Origin: DYRB01 sp963802205
GTDB lineage: Bacteria; Pseudomonadota; Gammaproteobacteria; Chromatiales; Chromatiaceae
Direction of reading: 5' to 3'
Assembly (NCBI GenBank): GCA_963802205.1
Contig: CAWDHW010000008.1
Span: 28,931-92,930 of the forward strand
Length of the DNA stretch: 64,000 bases
Made by a program: the position numbers and the translations under genes. The notes under the pieces were generated by a model, which saw only the letters and a list, made by a program, of their open reading frames with translations, was not told the DNA's origin and did no database searches. Shown here in pieces: positions 1 through 9,046 of the stretch (the first letter of the stretch is position 1; the number at the start of each line of letters is the position of its first letter).

Positions 1-370
1 ATGCCGGGCGGGAGACGCCGCCCGAGATAAGGATACTCAAAAAGGGCCGGAAGATCAGTGACTGGACACCGGCCGACGGGGCCTTCAAGACGGTGCGGGG
101 ATGCCTCCGCCCGGTGAAGTCCAGTTCGACCAGCGCGCCCGTTCAAGCCTGACCGCCAGGGGCACGCCGGAAGACGCCTCCGGATGCGCTGCCAGCGAAT
201 CGCGCTCGACCGTTGCGAACCCGATTGGCAAGTCGCCCAAGGACAAATTGGAACGCGGGTAGGGCCGGGTGCCTGGCCTTGGGTCGGGTGCGGGTTTGGC
301 TTCGCAGTCGGTTCCGGTAACATGGCCCCCCTTCACGGCAACCCCGAACCGATCGGAGGCCCTCAAGGCG
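1..370. other. Leading region without a recognisable gene
   Basis: No reading frame here looks like a real protein; the open frames are shadows made possible by high GC. The last part (about 354-359) supplies a GGAGG-like ribosome binding site for the downstream thioredoxin-like gene. A short in-frame tail ending near 150 could be the end of a gene that starts before the window, but I do not recognise it. Confidence 0.5.
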
Positions 371-928
371 ATGGTGTCCCTCGAAACTCCCGTGTGCGAT
401 TTTGGCCAGTCGGCCCCCGACTTCGCCCTCCCCGGCGTTGACGGCCGCGTCTGGACCCGCGACGCCTGCAAGGGCAGCAACGGCCTCCTGGTGATGTTCA
501 TCTGCAACCACTGCCCCTATGTCAAGGCGATCCGCGATCGCCTCGTGCGCGATACCCGCGACCTGATGGCGCTCGGCGTCGGCTGCGTGGCGATCATGTC
601 CAATGACCCCACCGACTACCCCGAGGACTCCTTTGAGAACATGCAGCAGGTGGCCGCGCAGTTCGGTTTCCCATTCCCCTATTTGCAGGACGAGACCCAG
701 GCTGTCGCCAAGGCCTTCGGGGCCCTGTGTACCCCCGACTTCTTCGGTTACAACGCGCACTTGCAGCTCCAGTACCGCGGGCGTCTGGATGCCAGCCGCA
801 AGGAGGCGGCCCCGGCTGAGGCCCGCCGCGACCTGTTCGAGGCGATGAAGGCGGTCGCCACCACCGGCCGTGGCCCACGCGAGCAGATTCCCAGCATGGG
901 CTGCTCCATCAAGTGGCGTGAGGATTGA
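371..928 (+). CDS. Thioredoxin-fold (AhpC/TSA-like) protein with CNHC motif
   Basis: This is a 185-residue thioredoxin-fold protein of the group often annotated as a thioredoxin family or AhpC/TSA protein. The sequence shows the beginning typical of peroxiredoxin-like folds (SAPDFALPGVDG near residues 14-25) and a CNHCPYV motif with Cys45 and Cys48, an atypical CxxC active site usual for this family. No signal peptide is visible, so it is probably cytosolic. The ATG at 371 was chosen over upstream in-frame starts because homology begins there and a GGAGG lies about 12 bases before it. It is followed by 367 bases without a gene and is probably monocistronic. The substrate is unknown; a general thiol/peroxide redox role is inferred from the fold. 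Confidence 0.85.
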   Translation: MVSLETPVCDFGQSAPDFALPGVDGRVWTRDACKGSNGLLVMFICNHCPYVKAIRDRLVRDTRDLMALGVGCVAIMSNDPTDYPEDSFENMQQVAAQFGFPFPYLQDETQAVAKAFGALCTPDFFGYNAHLQLQYRGRLDASRKEAAPAEARRDLFEAMKAVATTGRGPREQIPSMGCSIKWRED

Positions 929-1295
929 CCCGCTTGTAGGGCTGGGGGTCGCCCTGGCCCCGGTCGGTGCCCCCTACACAAGCAATACTGAATATTAAGA
1001 AACGATAAAACATTTTTGGGGCGCATAAGTCGATCTGCGTTGTCGCCGCCCCGTGTTTAGGCCAGAATGCGCCGCCTTTGTGTGCCCAGGTCTTGGTTCC
1101 TGCGGCCCCGGTGCCAGCCGGGCCGGCGATATCCAGGTCAGCACCCAGCCCGTACCCGGTCAGCAGGTACTTCCAGAGCCGGTCTTTCCACACCCACACC
1201 CACGCCCGCTTCCGATTCGAGCTCCGCCGAGGGTATCCGCGCCCGGTCAGGCCCGACGGTTAGCTTTGACAAACAATTACATGAGGAGGGGCTTC
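929..1295. other. Intergenic region upstream of tkt
   Basis: There is no convincing gene in these 367 bases. An AT-rich stretch around 981-1020 contrasts with the GC-rich surroundings and is the most likely place for the promoter of the tkt-gap-pgk-pyk-fba block. A clear GAGGAGG ribosome binding site sits at 1283-1289, just before the tkt start. No cbbR-like regulator gene is adjacent. Confidence 0.4.
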
Positions 1296-3302
1296 ATGTC
1301 CTCACGCAGAGAACTCGCCAACGCCGTCCGCGCGCTCAGCATGGATGCGGTGCAAAAGGCCAACTCCGGCCACCCGGGCGCCCCCATGGGCATGGCGGAC
1401 ATCGCCGAGGTGCTGTGGAACGACTTCATGAAGCACAACCCGGCCAACCCCAAGTGGGCGGACCGCGATCGTTTCGTGCTCTCCAACGGGCACGGCTCCA
1501 TGCTGATCTACTCCCTGCTGCACCTGACCGGTTACGGCCTGAGCATCGAGGACTTGAAGCAGTTCCGGCAACTCCACTCCAAGACCCCGGGCCACCCCGA
1601 GTACGGCTATGCCCCGGGCGTGGAGACCACCACCGGCCCCCTGGGCCAGGGCATCACCAACGCCGTGGGCATGGCCCTGTCGGAGAAGATCCTGGCCGGG
1701 CAGTTCAACAAGCCAGGACATGAGATCGTCGATCACTACACCTATGTCTTCCTGGGTGACGGCTGCCTCATGGAAGGCATCTCCCACGAGGCCTGCTCGC
1801 TGGCCGGGGCCCTGGGCCTGGGCAAGCTGATCGCCGTCTACGACGACAACAACATCTCCATCGACGGTGAGGTCCGTGGCCACGGCAACACCCCGGGCTG
1901 GTTCCTGGACGACACCCCCAAGCGCTTCGATGCCTACGGTTGGCATGTCATCCCCAAGGTCGATGGCCACAATGCCGAGGCCGTCAAGGCCGCCCTTGAG
2001 GAGGCGCGTGCCGTCAGCGACAAGCCCTCGCTGATTTGCTGCCAGACCATCATCGGCTTCGGCTCGCCGAATAAGCAGGGCAAGGAGGAGTGCCACGGCG
2101 CCGCCCTGGGTAACGATGAGATCGCCCTGACCCGCGAGGCCCTGGGCTGGACCCACGCGCCCTTCGAGATCCCCGCCGACATCTACGCCGGCTGGTCCGC
2201 CAAGGATACCGGCGCCAAGGCCGAGGCGCAGTGGGACGCCCGCTTCAAAGCCTATGCCGCCGCCTATCCCCAGGAGGCCGCCGAGTTCAAACGCCGCATG
2301 GCCGGTGAACTCCCCGCCGACTGGGCCGAGAAGGCGTCCGCCTACGTCGCCTCCGTGGTGGAGAAGGGCGAGACCATTGCCTCGCGCAAGGCATCCCAGA
2401 ATGCGCTGAACGGCTTCGGGCCCCTGCTGCCCGAGTTCCTTGGCGGCTCCGCCGACCTGGCCGGGTCCAACCTGACCATCTGGAAGGGGTGCAAGGGCGT
2501 CGGCAAGAAGGATGCCTCCGGCAACTACCTCTACTACGGCGTGCGCGAGTTCGGCATGTCCGCCATCATGAACGGCATCGCCCTGCACGGGGGCTTCGTC
2601 CCCTATGGCGCGACCTTCCTGATGTTCTCCGAGTACGCCCGCAATGCCCTGCGCATGGCGGCCCTGATGCGGATCCCATCGATCTTCGTCTACACGCATG
2701 ACTCCGTGGGCCTTGGTGAGGACGGCCCGACCCACCAGCCCGTCGAGCAGATTCCGACCCTGCGCATGATCCCGAACATGGACGTCTGGCGCCCCTGCGA
2801 CGCGGTGGAGTCCGCCGTGTCCTGGAAGTTCGCCATCGAGCGCAAGAACGGTCCCTCTTGCCTGATCTTCTCCCGCCAGAACCTGGCCCACATGACGCGG
2901 AGCGAGGCCCAGATCGCGGACATCACCCGCGGCGCCTATGTGCTGCGCGACTGCGACGGGACCCCGGATGCGATCATCATCGCCACCGGCTCCGAGGTGG
3001 AACTGGCGGTGAAAGCGGCCGAAGCCCTGTCCGGCAAGGCCATCCGCGTCGTCTCCATGCCCTCCACCAACGTCTTCGACGCCCAGGATGCCGCCTACAA
3101 GGAATCCGTCCTGCCCAAGGCCGTGACCGCCCGGGTCGCCGTGGAGGCCGCGGTCACCGACGGCTGGTGGAAGTATGTCGGGAGCAACGGCGCCGTGGTC
3201 GGCATCGACCGCTTCGGCGAGTCGGCCCCGGCCGGTGCCCTGTTCAAGGAGTTTGGCTTCACCGTCGATAACGTCGTCGCCGCCGTCAAGGGCGTGCTCT
3301 AA
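1296..3302 (+). CDS. tkt: Transketolase
   Basis: Thiamine-diphosphate enzyme moving two-carbon ketol units between sugar phosphates in the Calvin cycle and the non-oxidative pentose phosphate pathway. The product is 668 residues, the normal family length. Visible marks are the N-terminal SGHPGAPMGMA motif, the GDGCLMEG thiamine-diphosphate motif near residue 154, and the central pyrimidine-domain segment with GEDGPTHQP. The ATG at 1296 is preceded by GAGGAGG with good spacing; upstream in-frame starts would add an unrelated tail. It is the first gene of a same-strand block with gap, pgk, pyk and fba, which together supply the regeneration and lower-glycolysis reactions of an autotroph. Product confidence is high; its Calvin-cycle role is inferred from context. 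Confidence 0.97.
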   Translation: MSSRRELANAVRALSMDAVQKANSGHPGAPMGMADIAEVLWNDFMKHNPANPKWADRDRFVLSNGHGSMLIYSLLHLTGYGLSIEDLKQFRQLHSKTPGHPEYGYAPGVETTTGPLGQGITNAVGMALSEKILAGQFNKPGHEIVDHYTYVFLGDGCLMEGISHEACSLAGALGLGKLIAVYDDNNISIDGEVRGHGNTPGWFLDDTPKRFDAYGWHVIPKVDGHNAEAVKAALEEARAVSDKPSLICCQTIIGFGSPNKQGKEECHGAALGNDEIALTREALGWTHAPFEIPADIYAGWSAKDTGAKAEAQWDARFKAYAAAYPQEAAEFKRRMAGELPADWAEKASAYVASVVEKGETIASRKASQNALNGFGPLLPEFLGGSADLAGSNLTIWKGCKGVGKKDASGNYLYYGVREFGMSAIMNGIALHGGFVPYGATFLMFSEYARNALRMAALMRIPSIFVYTHDSVGLGEDGPTHQPVEQIPTLRMIPNMDVWRPCDAVESAVSWKFAIERKNGPSCLIFSRQNLAHMTRSEAQIADITRGAYVLRDCDGTPDAIIIATGSEVELAVKAAEALSGKAIRVVSMPSTNVFDAQDAAYKESVLPKAVTARVAVEAAVTDGWWKYVGSNGAVVGIDRFGESAPAGALFKEFGFTVDNVVAAVKGVL

Positions 3303-3313
3303 AGACCCTCATC

Positions 3314-3350
3314 GGGGGAGGCCCTGCCTCCCCCCCACGCCCCTCGGGGC
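3314..3350 (+). terminator. Tandem hairpins between tkt and gap
   Basis: A perfect 9-bp stem with a 3-base loop (3314-3334) is followed by a second short stem GCCCC/GGGGC (3339-3350) and a T-rich stretch. It could end part of the tkt transcripts or stabilise the processed mRNA ends; the T run is interrupted by GGA, so termination strength is uncertain. Confidence 0.4.
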
Positions 3351-3381
3351 GGATTTTTCTCACCACAATCAGGAGTCACCC

Positions 3382-4380
3382 ATGCTCAAAGTCGGCATTA
3401 ACGGTTTCGGTCGTATCGGTCGCATGGCCTTCCGCGCGATTACCAAGGACTTCCCGAACATCCAGGTCGTCGGTATCAACGACCTGCTGGACCCCGCGTA
3501 CTTGGCCTACATGCTCAAGTACGACTCGGTCCACGGTAATTTCCCAGGGGACATCGCCGTCGATGGCAACACCATGATCGTCAACGGCAATAAGATCCGT
3601 CTGACCGCCGAGCGCGATCCCGCCGCCCTGAAGTGGAACGAGGTCGGTGCCGATCTGGTCATCGAGTGCACCGGCTTCTTCCTCACCGAGGAGACCTGTC
3701 AGAAGCACATCGAGGCCGGTGCCAAGAAGGTGGTGCAGTCCGCCCCGTCCAAGGACAAGACCCCGATGTTCGTCTACGGCGTCAACCACAAGACCTACGC
3801 CGGTCAGGCCATCATCTCCGCCGCCTCCTGCACCACCAACTGCCTGGCCCCGGTCGCCAAGGTCCTGCACGACAACTGGGGCATCAAGCGCGGCCTGATG
3901 ACCACGGTGCACGCCGCCACCGCCACCCAGAAGACCGTTGATGGCCCCTCCAGCAAGGACTGGCGCGGCGGTCGCGGCATCCTGGAGAACATCATCCCGT
4001 CCTCCACCGGTGCGGCAAAGGCCGTCGGCGTGGTTCTGCCCGAGCTGAACGGCAAGCTCACCGGCATGGCCTTCCGCGTCCCGACCTCCGACGTCTCCGT
4101 GGTGGACCTCACCGTCGAGCTGAACAAGGAAGCCTCCTACAAGGACATCTGCGCTGCCATGAAGGCCGCTTCGCAGTCCGGCGATATGGTCGGCGTGCTC
4201 GGCTACACCGACGAGAAGGTCGTCTCCACCGACTTCCGCGGTCGCGGCACCCCGTCGATCTTCGATGCCGAGGCAGGCATCGCCCTGGACTCGACCTTCG
4301 TCAAGGTCGTCTCCTGGTACGACAACGAGTACGGGTACACCTGCAACATGCTCCGCATGGTCGAGTACGTCGCGAAGTAG
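3382..4380 (+). CDS. gap: Glyceraldehyde-3-phosphate dehydrogenase, type I
   Basis: Interconverts glyceraldehyde-3-phosphate and 1,3-bisphosphoglycerate; in an autotroph it runs in the reductive direction in the Calvin cycle. The 332-residue protein has the N-terminal nucleotide-binding motif GINGFGRIGR, an Asp in GINDLLD after the second strand (usual for NAD preference), the catalytic Cys150 in SCTTNC, and the C-terminal SWYDNEYGY signature. The start is supported by AGGAG about six bases upstream. It lies 79 bases after tkt and 196 bases before pgk, with a palindromic repeat in the latter gap, so the block may be transcribed as one unit with internal processing or promoters. Confidence 0.97.
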   Translation: MLKVGINGFGRIGRMAFRAITKDFPNIQVVGINDLLDPAYLAYMLKYDSVHGNFPGDIAVDGNTMIVNGNKIRLTAERDPAALKWNEVGADLVIECTGFFLTEETCQKHIEAGAKKVVQSAPSKDKTPMFVYGVNHKTYAGQAIISAASCTTNCLAPVAKVLHDNWGIKRGLMTTVHAATATQKTVDGPSSKDWRGGRGILENIIPSSTGAAKAVGVVLPELNGKLTGMAFRVPTSDVSVVDLTVELNKEASYKDICAAMKAASQSGDMVGVLGYTDEKVVSTDFRGRGTPSIFDAEAGIALDSTFVKVVSWYDNEYGYTCNMLRMVEYVAK

Positions 4381-4381
4381 A

Positions 4382-4453
4382 TGTAGGGTGGGTTAGGCGC
4401 GCTGGCACAAGGCTCGGGGTCCGCTCCGAGCCCTGCGCGCGCCGTAACCCACC
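4382..4453. repeat. Palindromic intergenic repeat between gap and pgk
   Basis: The outer arms GGTGGGTTAGGCGCGC and GCGCGCGCCGTAACCCACC are near inverted complements, and an inner stem GGCTCGG/CCGAGCC lies at 4411-4432. Elements of this GTGGGTTA...TAACCCAC type are dispersed palindromes of many proteobacterial genomes; that identification is from general knowledge. Confidence 0.6.
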
Positions 4454-4576
4454 GACCAGGACGCGGTCCAAGGATTGGCCGCGCCCAAGGCCCCGGCGGT
4501 CTCGCCGAGTCCTCCGGAAAGCCCCAGGGCTTTCCCGATGACTCCAGTTCACCAACCACGAGAGAGGGTTGCACCC

Positions 4577-5758
4577 ATGTCCTTCATCAAGCTCACCGAC
4601 CTCGACCTCAAGGGCAAGCGGGTCCTGATCCGCTCCGACCTCAATGTCCCGGTCAAGAACGGACGTGTCACCTCCGACGCCCGCATCACCGCCTCCATGC
4701 CGACCTTCGAGCACTGCATCAAGGCCGGTGCCAAGGTGATGGTCATGTCCCACCTGGGCCGTCCGGAGGAGGGCATCTTCTCCGAAGAGAATTCCCTGGC
4801 CCCGGTCGCCGAGACCCTGGCTGCCAAGCTGGGCAAGCCGGTCCGCGTCGTCCGCGACTACCTGGATCAGGCACCGGACATCGCCGAGGGCGAGCTGGTG
4901 CTGCTGGAGAATGTCCGCTTCAATAAGGGCGAGAAGAAGGACAACGAGGATCTCTCCAAAAAGTATGCCGCCCTGTGCGATGTCTTCGTCATGGACGCCT
5001 TCGGTACCGCCCACCGCGCCCAGGCATCCACCCACGGCGCCGGCAAGTTCGCCCCCACCGCCTGCGCCGGCCTGCTCTTGGCCGCGGAGTTGGACGCCCT
5101 TCAGAAGGCCCTGGCCAATCCGGCCCGCCCCATGGTCGCCATCGTCGGCGGCTCCAAGGTCTCTACCAAGCTCACCGTGCTCGAGGCCCTCTCCGAGAAG
5201 GTCGATCAGCTCGTGGTGGGCGGCGGTATCGCCAACACCTTCCTCGCCGCCGCTGGGCACAACGTCGGCAAGTCCCTGTGCGAGCACGACCTGATCCCCA
5301 CGGCCCAGGCCCTGATGAAAAAGATGACGGCCCGCGGCGCGACCATCCCGATTGCAGTGGACGTGGTCTGCGGCAAGAACTTCGCCGAGAACGAGCCCGC
5401 GGTCCTGAAGGGCGCGGACGCCGTGGCCGATGATGACATGATCTTCGACATAGGCCCGAAGTCCGCCCAGGAACTGGCCGACATCATTGCCAAGGCCGGG
5501 ACCATCGTCTGGAACGGCCCCGTGGGCGTCTTCGAGTTCGACCAGTTCGGTGGGGGCACCAAGACCGTCTCCATGGCCATCGCCAAGGCCGCCGGCTTCT
5601 CCCTGGCCGGCGGGGGCGACACCATCGCGGCCATCCAGAAGTACGACATCTACGACAAGGTCTCCTATATCTCCACCGCCGGTGGGGCCTTCCTGGAGTA
5701 CCTGGAGGGCAAGGTCCTGCCCGCCGTGGCCATGCTCGAGGCACGTGCCAAGGACTAA
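4577..5758 (+). CDS. pgk: Phosphoglycerate kinase
   Basis: Transfers phosphate between ATP and 3-phosphoglycerate / 1,3-bisphosphoglycerate. The 393-residue product is full length and shows the N-terminal RVLIRSDLNVPV motif, the HLGRP substrate-binding segment, the WNGPVGVFE motif and the C-terminal nucleotide-binding GGGDT. The ATG at 4577 follows GAGAGGGT. It lies between gap and pyk in the carbon-metabolism block; gap-pgk adjacency is widely conserved. Nothing unusual is seen in the coding sequence. Confidence 0.97.
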   Translation: MSFIKLTDLDLKGKRVLIRSDLNVPVKNGRVTSDARITASMPTFEHCIKAGAKVMVMSHLGRPEEGIFSEENSLAPVAETLAAKLGKPVRVVRDYLDQAPDIAEGELVLLENVRFNKGEKKDNEDLSKKYAALCDVFVMDAFGTAHRAQASTHGAGKFAPTACAGLLLAAELDALQKALANPARPMVAIVGGSKVSTKLTVLEALSEKVDQLVVGGGIANTFLAAAGHNVGKSLCEHDLIPTAQALMKKMTARGATIPIAVDVVCGKNFAENEPAVLKGADAVADDDMIFDIGPKSAQELADIIAKAGTIVWNGPVGVFEFDQFGGGTKTVSMAIAKAAGFSLAGGGDTIAAIQKYDIYDKVSYISTAGGAFLEYLEGKVLPAVAMLEARAKD

Positions 5759-5769
5759 GGGAAAGTGAC

Positions 5770-5887
5770 GAGTGGCGAGTGGCCAGTGGCAAGGGCCGAG
5801 CGGGAGTCGCTCCCGGCGCCTCGGTCACCGCGCCACTCGCACCGGGGTCATTCTTTCTAGCCACTAACCACACGCCACTCGCCACTC
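5770..5887. repeat. 14-bp inverted repeat framing the pgk-pyk gap
   Basis: GAGTGGCGAGTGGC at 5770-5783 is exactly inverted at 5874-5887, ending three bases before the pyk start codon. Between them lies a small hairpin (CGGGAG-TCG-CTCCCG). The right arm occupies the place where a ribosome binding site would be expected, and none is visible. Either a mobile palindromic repeat or an RNA structure affecting pyk translation is possible. Confidence 0.6.
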
Positions 5888-5890
5888 AAA

Positions 5891-7336
5891 ATGCCCAGAC
5901 GCACCAAGATTGTCGCCACCCTAGGCCCCGCTACCGACGATGACAGCGTCCTTGACGCCATGCTCGCGGCGGGCCTGGATGTGGTTCGCCTCAATCTCTC
6001 CCATGACACCCACGACCGCCACCGCGCCCGTTGCGAGCAAGTGCGCCGCCGTGCCCCGGCCTTCGACCGCGAGGTCGGCATCCTCATCGACCTCCAGGGT
6101 CCGAAGATCCGCATCGGGCGCTTTCGTGACGGCGCCATCCAGCTCGCCCCCGGCGACCCCTTTTGCCTGGATGCCAACTGCCCCCTGGATGCCGGCGACC
6201 AGCGGCACGTCGGTACCACCTACCCGGAGCTGGCCAAGGACGTCACGGCCGGCGACACCCTGCTGCTCGACGACGGGGCCATCGAACTCCTGGTCGAGGC
6301 GGTCATCGGCTCGAACATCCGCTGCCATGTGGTCAGCGGCGGCAAGCTCTCCAACAACAAGGGCATCAACAAGAAGGGCGGCGGGCTCTCAGCCCCGGCC
6401 CTGACGGACAAGGACAAGGACGACATTCGCTTTGCCGCGGACATCGCCGCCGACTACGTCGCCGTCTCCTTCGTGCGTAGTTCCGAGGATGTGGACCTGG
6501 CGCGGGAGTGCCTGCGCGAGGCCGGGGGCGAGGGCGGCATCGTCGCCAAGATCGAGCGCGCCGAGGCCCTGGCCGACCTCGACGGCATCATCCATGCCGC
6601 CGACGCCGTCATGGTCGCACGCGGCGACCTCGGGGTGGAGATCGGCGATGCCAAGCTCCCCGCGGTGCAGAAGCGCCTGATCAGCCGGGCCCGGGAACTC
6701 AACAGCGTCGTCATTACCGCCACCCAGATGATGCAGTCCATGATCGAAAACCCCATCCCCACCCGGGCCGAGGTCTTCGACGTGGCCAACGCCGTGCTCG
6801 ACGGGACCGATGCGGTCATGCTCTCCGCCGAATCTTCCGTCGGCCACTATCCGGCCCTGGTGGTGGAGGCCCTGGACCGCATTTGCCTTGAGGCGGAGAA
6901 GAACGTCACCCGCTCCGGCCACCGGATCGACACCGTGTTCGGGCGCGTGGACGAGGGCATCGCCATGGCCGCCATGTACACCGCCAATCACCTGGGGGTG
7001 AAGGCGATTGCGGCCCTGACCGAGACCGGCTCCACCGTCAAGTGGATGTCGCGCATCAGTTCCGGCATTCCCGTCTATGCCTGTAGCCGCAACGCGGCTA
7101 CCCGCAGAAAGGTCACGCTTTTTCGCGGCGTCTATCCGGTAAGCTTCGACGTCGCCAGCAAGGACATCCATGACGTCAACATGGAGGTCATCGAAGAGCT
7201 GTTGCGCCACGGCACCGTCACGCAAGGCGATCTGGTGATCATCACCAAGGGCGACCGCAACGGCGTCGAAGGCCAGACCAACATCATGAAGATCATGCGC
7301 GTCGGGGAACACCGAGTGCACCTGACCGACGACTAA
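5891..7336 (+). CDS. pyk: Pyruvate kinase
   Basis: Converts phosphoenolpyruvate and ADP to pyruvate and ATP. The 481-residue protein has the N-terminal TKIVATLGPA motif, the catalytic lysine region VAKIERAEAL, the metal-binding VMVARGDLGVEI and the signature TQMMQSMIENPIPTRAE, followed by the usual C-terminal domain. The ATG at 5891 gives the exact family N-terminus (MPRRTKIVATLGP). No Shine-Dalgarno sequence precedes it; the upstream bases belong to an inverted repeat. It lies between pgk and fba and is probably cotranscribed with them. Confidence 0.96.
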   Translation: MPRRTKIVATLGPATDDDSVLDAMLAAGLDVVRLNLSHDTHDRHRARCEQVRRRAPAFDREVGILIDLQGPKIRIGRFRDGAIQLAPGDPFCLDANCPLDAGDQRHVGTTYPELAKDVTAGDTLLLDDGAIELLVEAVIGSNIRCHVVSGGKLSNNKGINKKGGGLSAPALTDKDKDDIRFAADIAADYVAVSFVRSSEDVDLARECLREAGGEGGIVAKIERAEALADLDGIIHAADAVMVARGDLGVEIGDAKLPAVQKRLISRARELNSVVITATQMMQSMIENPIPTRAEVFDVANAVLDGTDAVMLSAESSVGHYPALVVEALDRICLEAEKNVTRSGHRIDTVFGRVDEGIAMAAMYTANHLGVKAIAALTETGSTVKWMSRISSGIPVYACSRNAATRRKVTLFRGVYPVSFDVASKDIHDVNMEVIEELLRHGTVTQGDLVIITKGDRNGVEGQTNIMKIMRVGEHRVHLTDD

Positions 7337-7394
7337 CCAACCCCCATACCCCTCACACAGCCCCACCCCACAAGCAGACACGAGGAGACCTACC

Positions 7395-8459
7395 ATGGCC
7401 CTGATTTCCATGCGCCAACTGCTGGACCACGCCGCCGAGCACGGTTACGGCGTCCCCGCATTTAACGTCAACAACCTCGAACAGATGCGCGCCATGATGG
7501 AGGCCGCCAACGAGACCGACTCCCCGGTGATCTGCCAGGCCTCCGCCGGCGCTCGCAAATACGCCGGCGCCCCCTTCCTGCGCCACCTGATCCTGGCCGC
7601 CATCGAGGAGTGGCCGCACATCCCGGTGTGCATGCACCAGGACCACGGCACCTCCATGCCCATCTGCCAGCGCTCCATCCAGCTCGGGTTCTCCTCGGTC
7701 ATGATGGACGGGTCCCTGGGCGAGGATGGCAAGACCCCGACCAGCTACGAATACAACGTCGATATCACCCGTCGCGTGGTCGAGATCTCCCACGCCTGCG
7801 GCGTGTCCGTCGAGGGCGAACTGGGCTGCCTGGGTTCTCTGGAGACCGGGCAGGCCGGTGAAGAGGACGGCGTCGGCGCCGAGGGCACCCTGGACCACAG
7901 CCAGCTCCTGACCGATCCGGAAGAGGCCGCCGACTTCGTCAAGAAGACCGGCGTGGACGCGCTCGCCATCGCCATCGGCACCTCCCACGGCGCCTACAAG
8001 TTCACCCGCCCGCCCACCGGCGACATCCTGGCCATCCAGCGGATCAAGGAGATCCACGCCCGTATCCCCAACACCCACCTGGTGATGCACGGATCGTCGT
8101 CCGTCCCGCAGGACTGGCTCGCCATCATCAACCAGTACGGCGGTGCCATGGGCGAGACCTACGGCGTGCCGGTCGAAGAGATCGTCGAGGGCATCAAGCA
8201 CGGCGTGCGCAAGGTCAACATCGACACCGACCTGCGCATGTCCTCCACCGGCGCCATCCGCAGATTCCTTGTGGAGAACCCCAAGGAGTTCGACCCGCGC
8301 AAGTACTTCGCGGTTGCCACCAAGGCCATGAAGGGCATCTGCAAGGACCGCTACGAGGCCTTCGGCACCGCCGGCAACGCCAGCAAGATCCGGGCCCTGT
8401 CCCTGGATGCCATGACCACCCGCTACGCCAAGGGCGAGTTGGACCCCAAGGTCAACTGA
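7395..8459 (+). CDS. fba: Fructose-bisphosphate aldolase, class II (CbbA type)
   Basis: Zinc-dependent aldolase joining dihydroxyacetone phosphate with glyceraldehyde-3-phosphate (and with erythrose-4-phosphate in the Calvin cycle). The 354-residue product matches the long class II form found in autotrophic proteobacteria. The catalytic/metal-binding HQDHG near residue 80, the LDHS loop near residue 165, the MHGSSS phosphate-binding segment and the VNIDTDLR strand are present. GAGGAG lies eight bases before the ATG. It is the last gene of the block and is followed by a strong intrinsic terminator. Confidence 0.96.
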   Translation: MALISMRQLLDHAAEHGYGVPAFNVNNLEQMRAMMEAANETDSPVICQASAGARKYAGAPFLRHLILAAIEEWPHIPVCMHQDHGTSMPICQRSIQLGFSSVMMDGSLGEDGKTPTSYEYNVDITRRVVEISHACGVSVEGELGCLGSLETGQAGEEDGVGAEGTLDHSQLLTDPEEAADFVKKTGVDALAIAIGTSHGAYKFTRPPTGDILAIQRIKEIHARIPNTHLVMHGSSSVPQDWLAIINQYGGAMGETYGVPVEEIVEGIKHGVRKVNIDTDLRMSSTGAIRRFLVENPKEFDPRKYFAVATKAMKGICKDRYEAFGTAGNASKIRALSLDAMTTRYAKGELDPKVN

Positions 8460-8485
8460 TCCCTTTCGGCTAGTGCCAAAAAGAG

Positions 8486-8513
8486 AAAGGGCGCCGACTG
8501 GCGCCCTTTTTCT
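8486..8513 (+). terminator. Intrinsic terminator after fba
   Basis: A perfect 10-bp stem (AAAGGGCGCC / GGCGCCCTTT) with a four-base loop is followed by a T-rich tail. It lies 26 bases after the fba stop and closes the tkt-gap-pgk-pyk-fba block. Confidence 0.9.
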
Positions 8514-8550
8514 TTGGTGCCGCGCCAACGCGGGAGCCGATCAAGGTATC

Positions 8551-8585
8551 CCCGTCGTCCCGGCCGGGATGCCGGGACCCAGGCC
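8551..8585 (-). repeat. Dispersed GC-rich repeat, copy 1 (inverted orientation)
   Basis: Read on the - strand this segment runs GGCCTGGGTCCCGGCATCCC and continues with GGCCGGGACGACG. Close copies occur at 24134-24168 and 24859-24890, all intergenic. It is a short dispersed element with internal CCCGGC symmetry. Confidence 0.6.
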
Positions 8586-8616
8586 AAGGATGGTCGGCGG
8601 CGAACTACCGACGTAG

Positions 8617-8634
8617 GTCGGGCTTCAGCCCGAC
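8617..8634. repeat. Hairpin GTCGGGCT-TC-AGCCCGAC
   Basis: Perfect 8-bp inverted repeat with a two-base loop in the gap between fba and the toxin-antitoxin pair. Sequences of this form are dispersed palindromes in many high-GC proteobacteria. It lacks a T tail and is not a convincing terminator. Confidence 0.6.
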
Positions 8635-8791
8635 AAGGCACCGCAAGTCGCACATCCCGGTCGCCGGGCATAGCGCTATCGCGCCTTGGTCCAGGGCGCG
8701 CCCGCGAGGCGAACAAGCCTGTCCGCCCTTGTCCCTCACCCCAGACACCCCTATCATGCCGCATGAATCCACCGACTTCATGGAGGCACCC

Positions 8792-9046
8792 ATGCTCAAG
8801 ATGGTAGGCGCCAGCGGCCAGCTTTCTCTGGGCAAGCAATACGCCGGCCGTTACTTCGAGGTCGAGACCCAACCCGACGGCGGCATCCTCCTCAAACCCA
8901 TGCGCGTCATCCCCGAGGCCGACGCCTGGCTCTATACGCCGGAGATGCGCGAGCGCATGGCCCGGGCCGAGGCATGGATGGCCGAGAACCCGCCGCGGGA
9001 GACTGACCTGGACGAGCTGGCCGCCAAGCTGGAAGCCGGGGGATGA
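8792..9046 (+). CDS. Putative type II antitoxin
   Basis: An 84-residue protein whose stop codon overlaps the start of the next gene by four bases (ATGA), the usual arrangement of an antitoxin before its toxin. The N-terminal half looks like a small beta-rich fold (AbrB/MazE-like in length and character, not proven) and the C-terminal half is an acidic helix ending in ETDLDELAAKLEAGG, as expected for a toxin-binding tail. The start was put at 8792 because GGAGG lies five bases before it; in-frame ATGs at 8756 and 8780 are alternatives. The toxin-antitoxin role is inferred from size, overlap and the partner; the pair may autorepress its own promoter. Confidence 0.6.
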   Translation: MLKMVGASGQLSLGKQYAGRYFEVETQPDGGILLKPMRVIPEADAWLYTPEMRERMARAEAWMAENPPRETDLDELAAKLEAGG

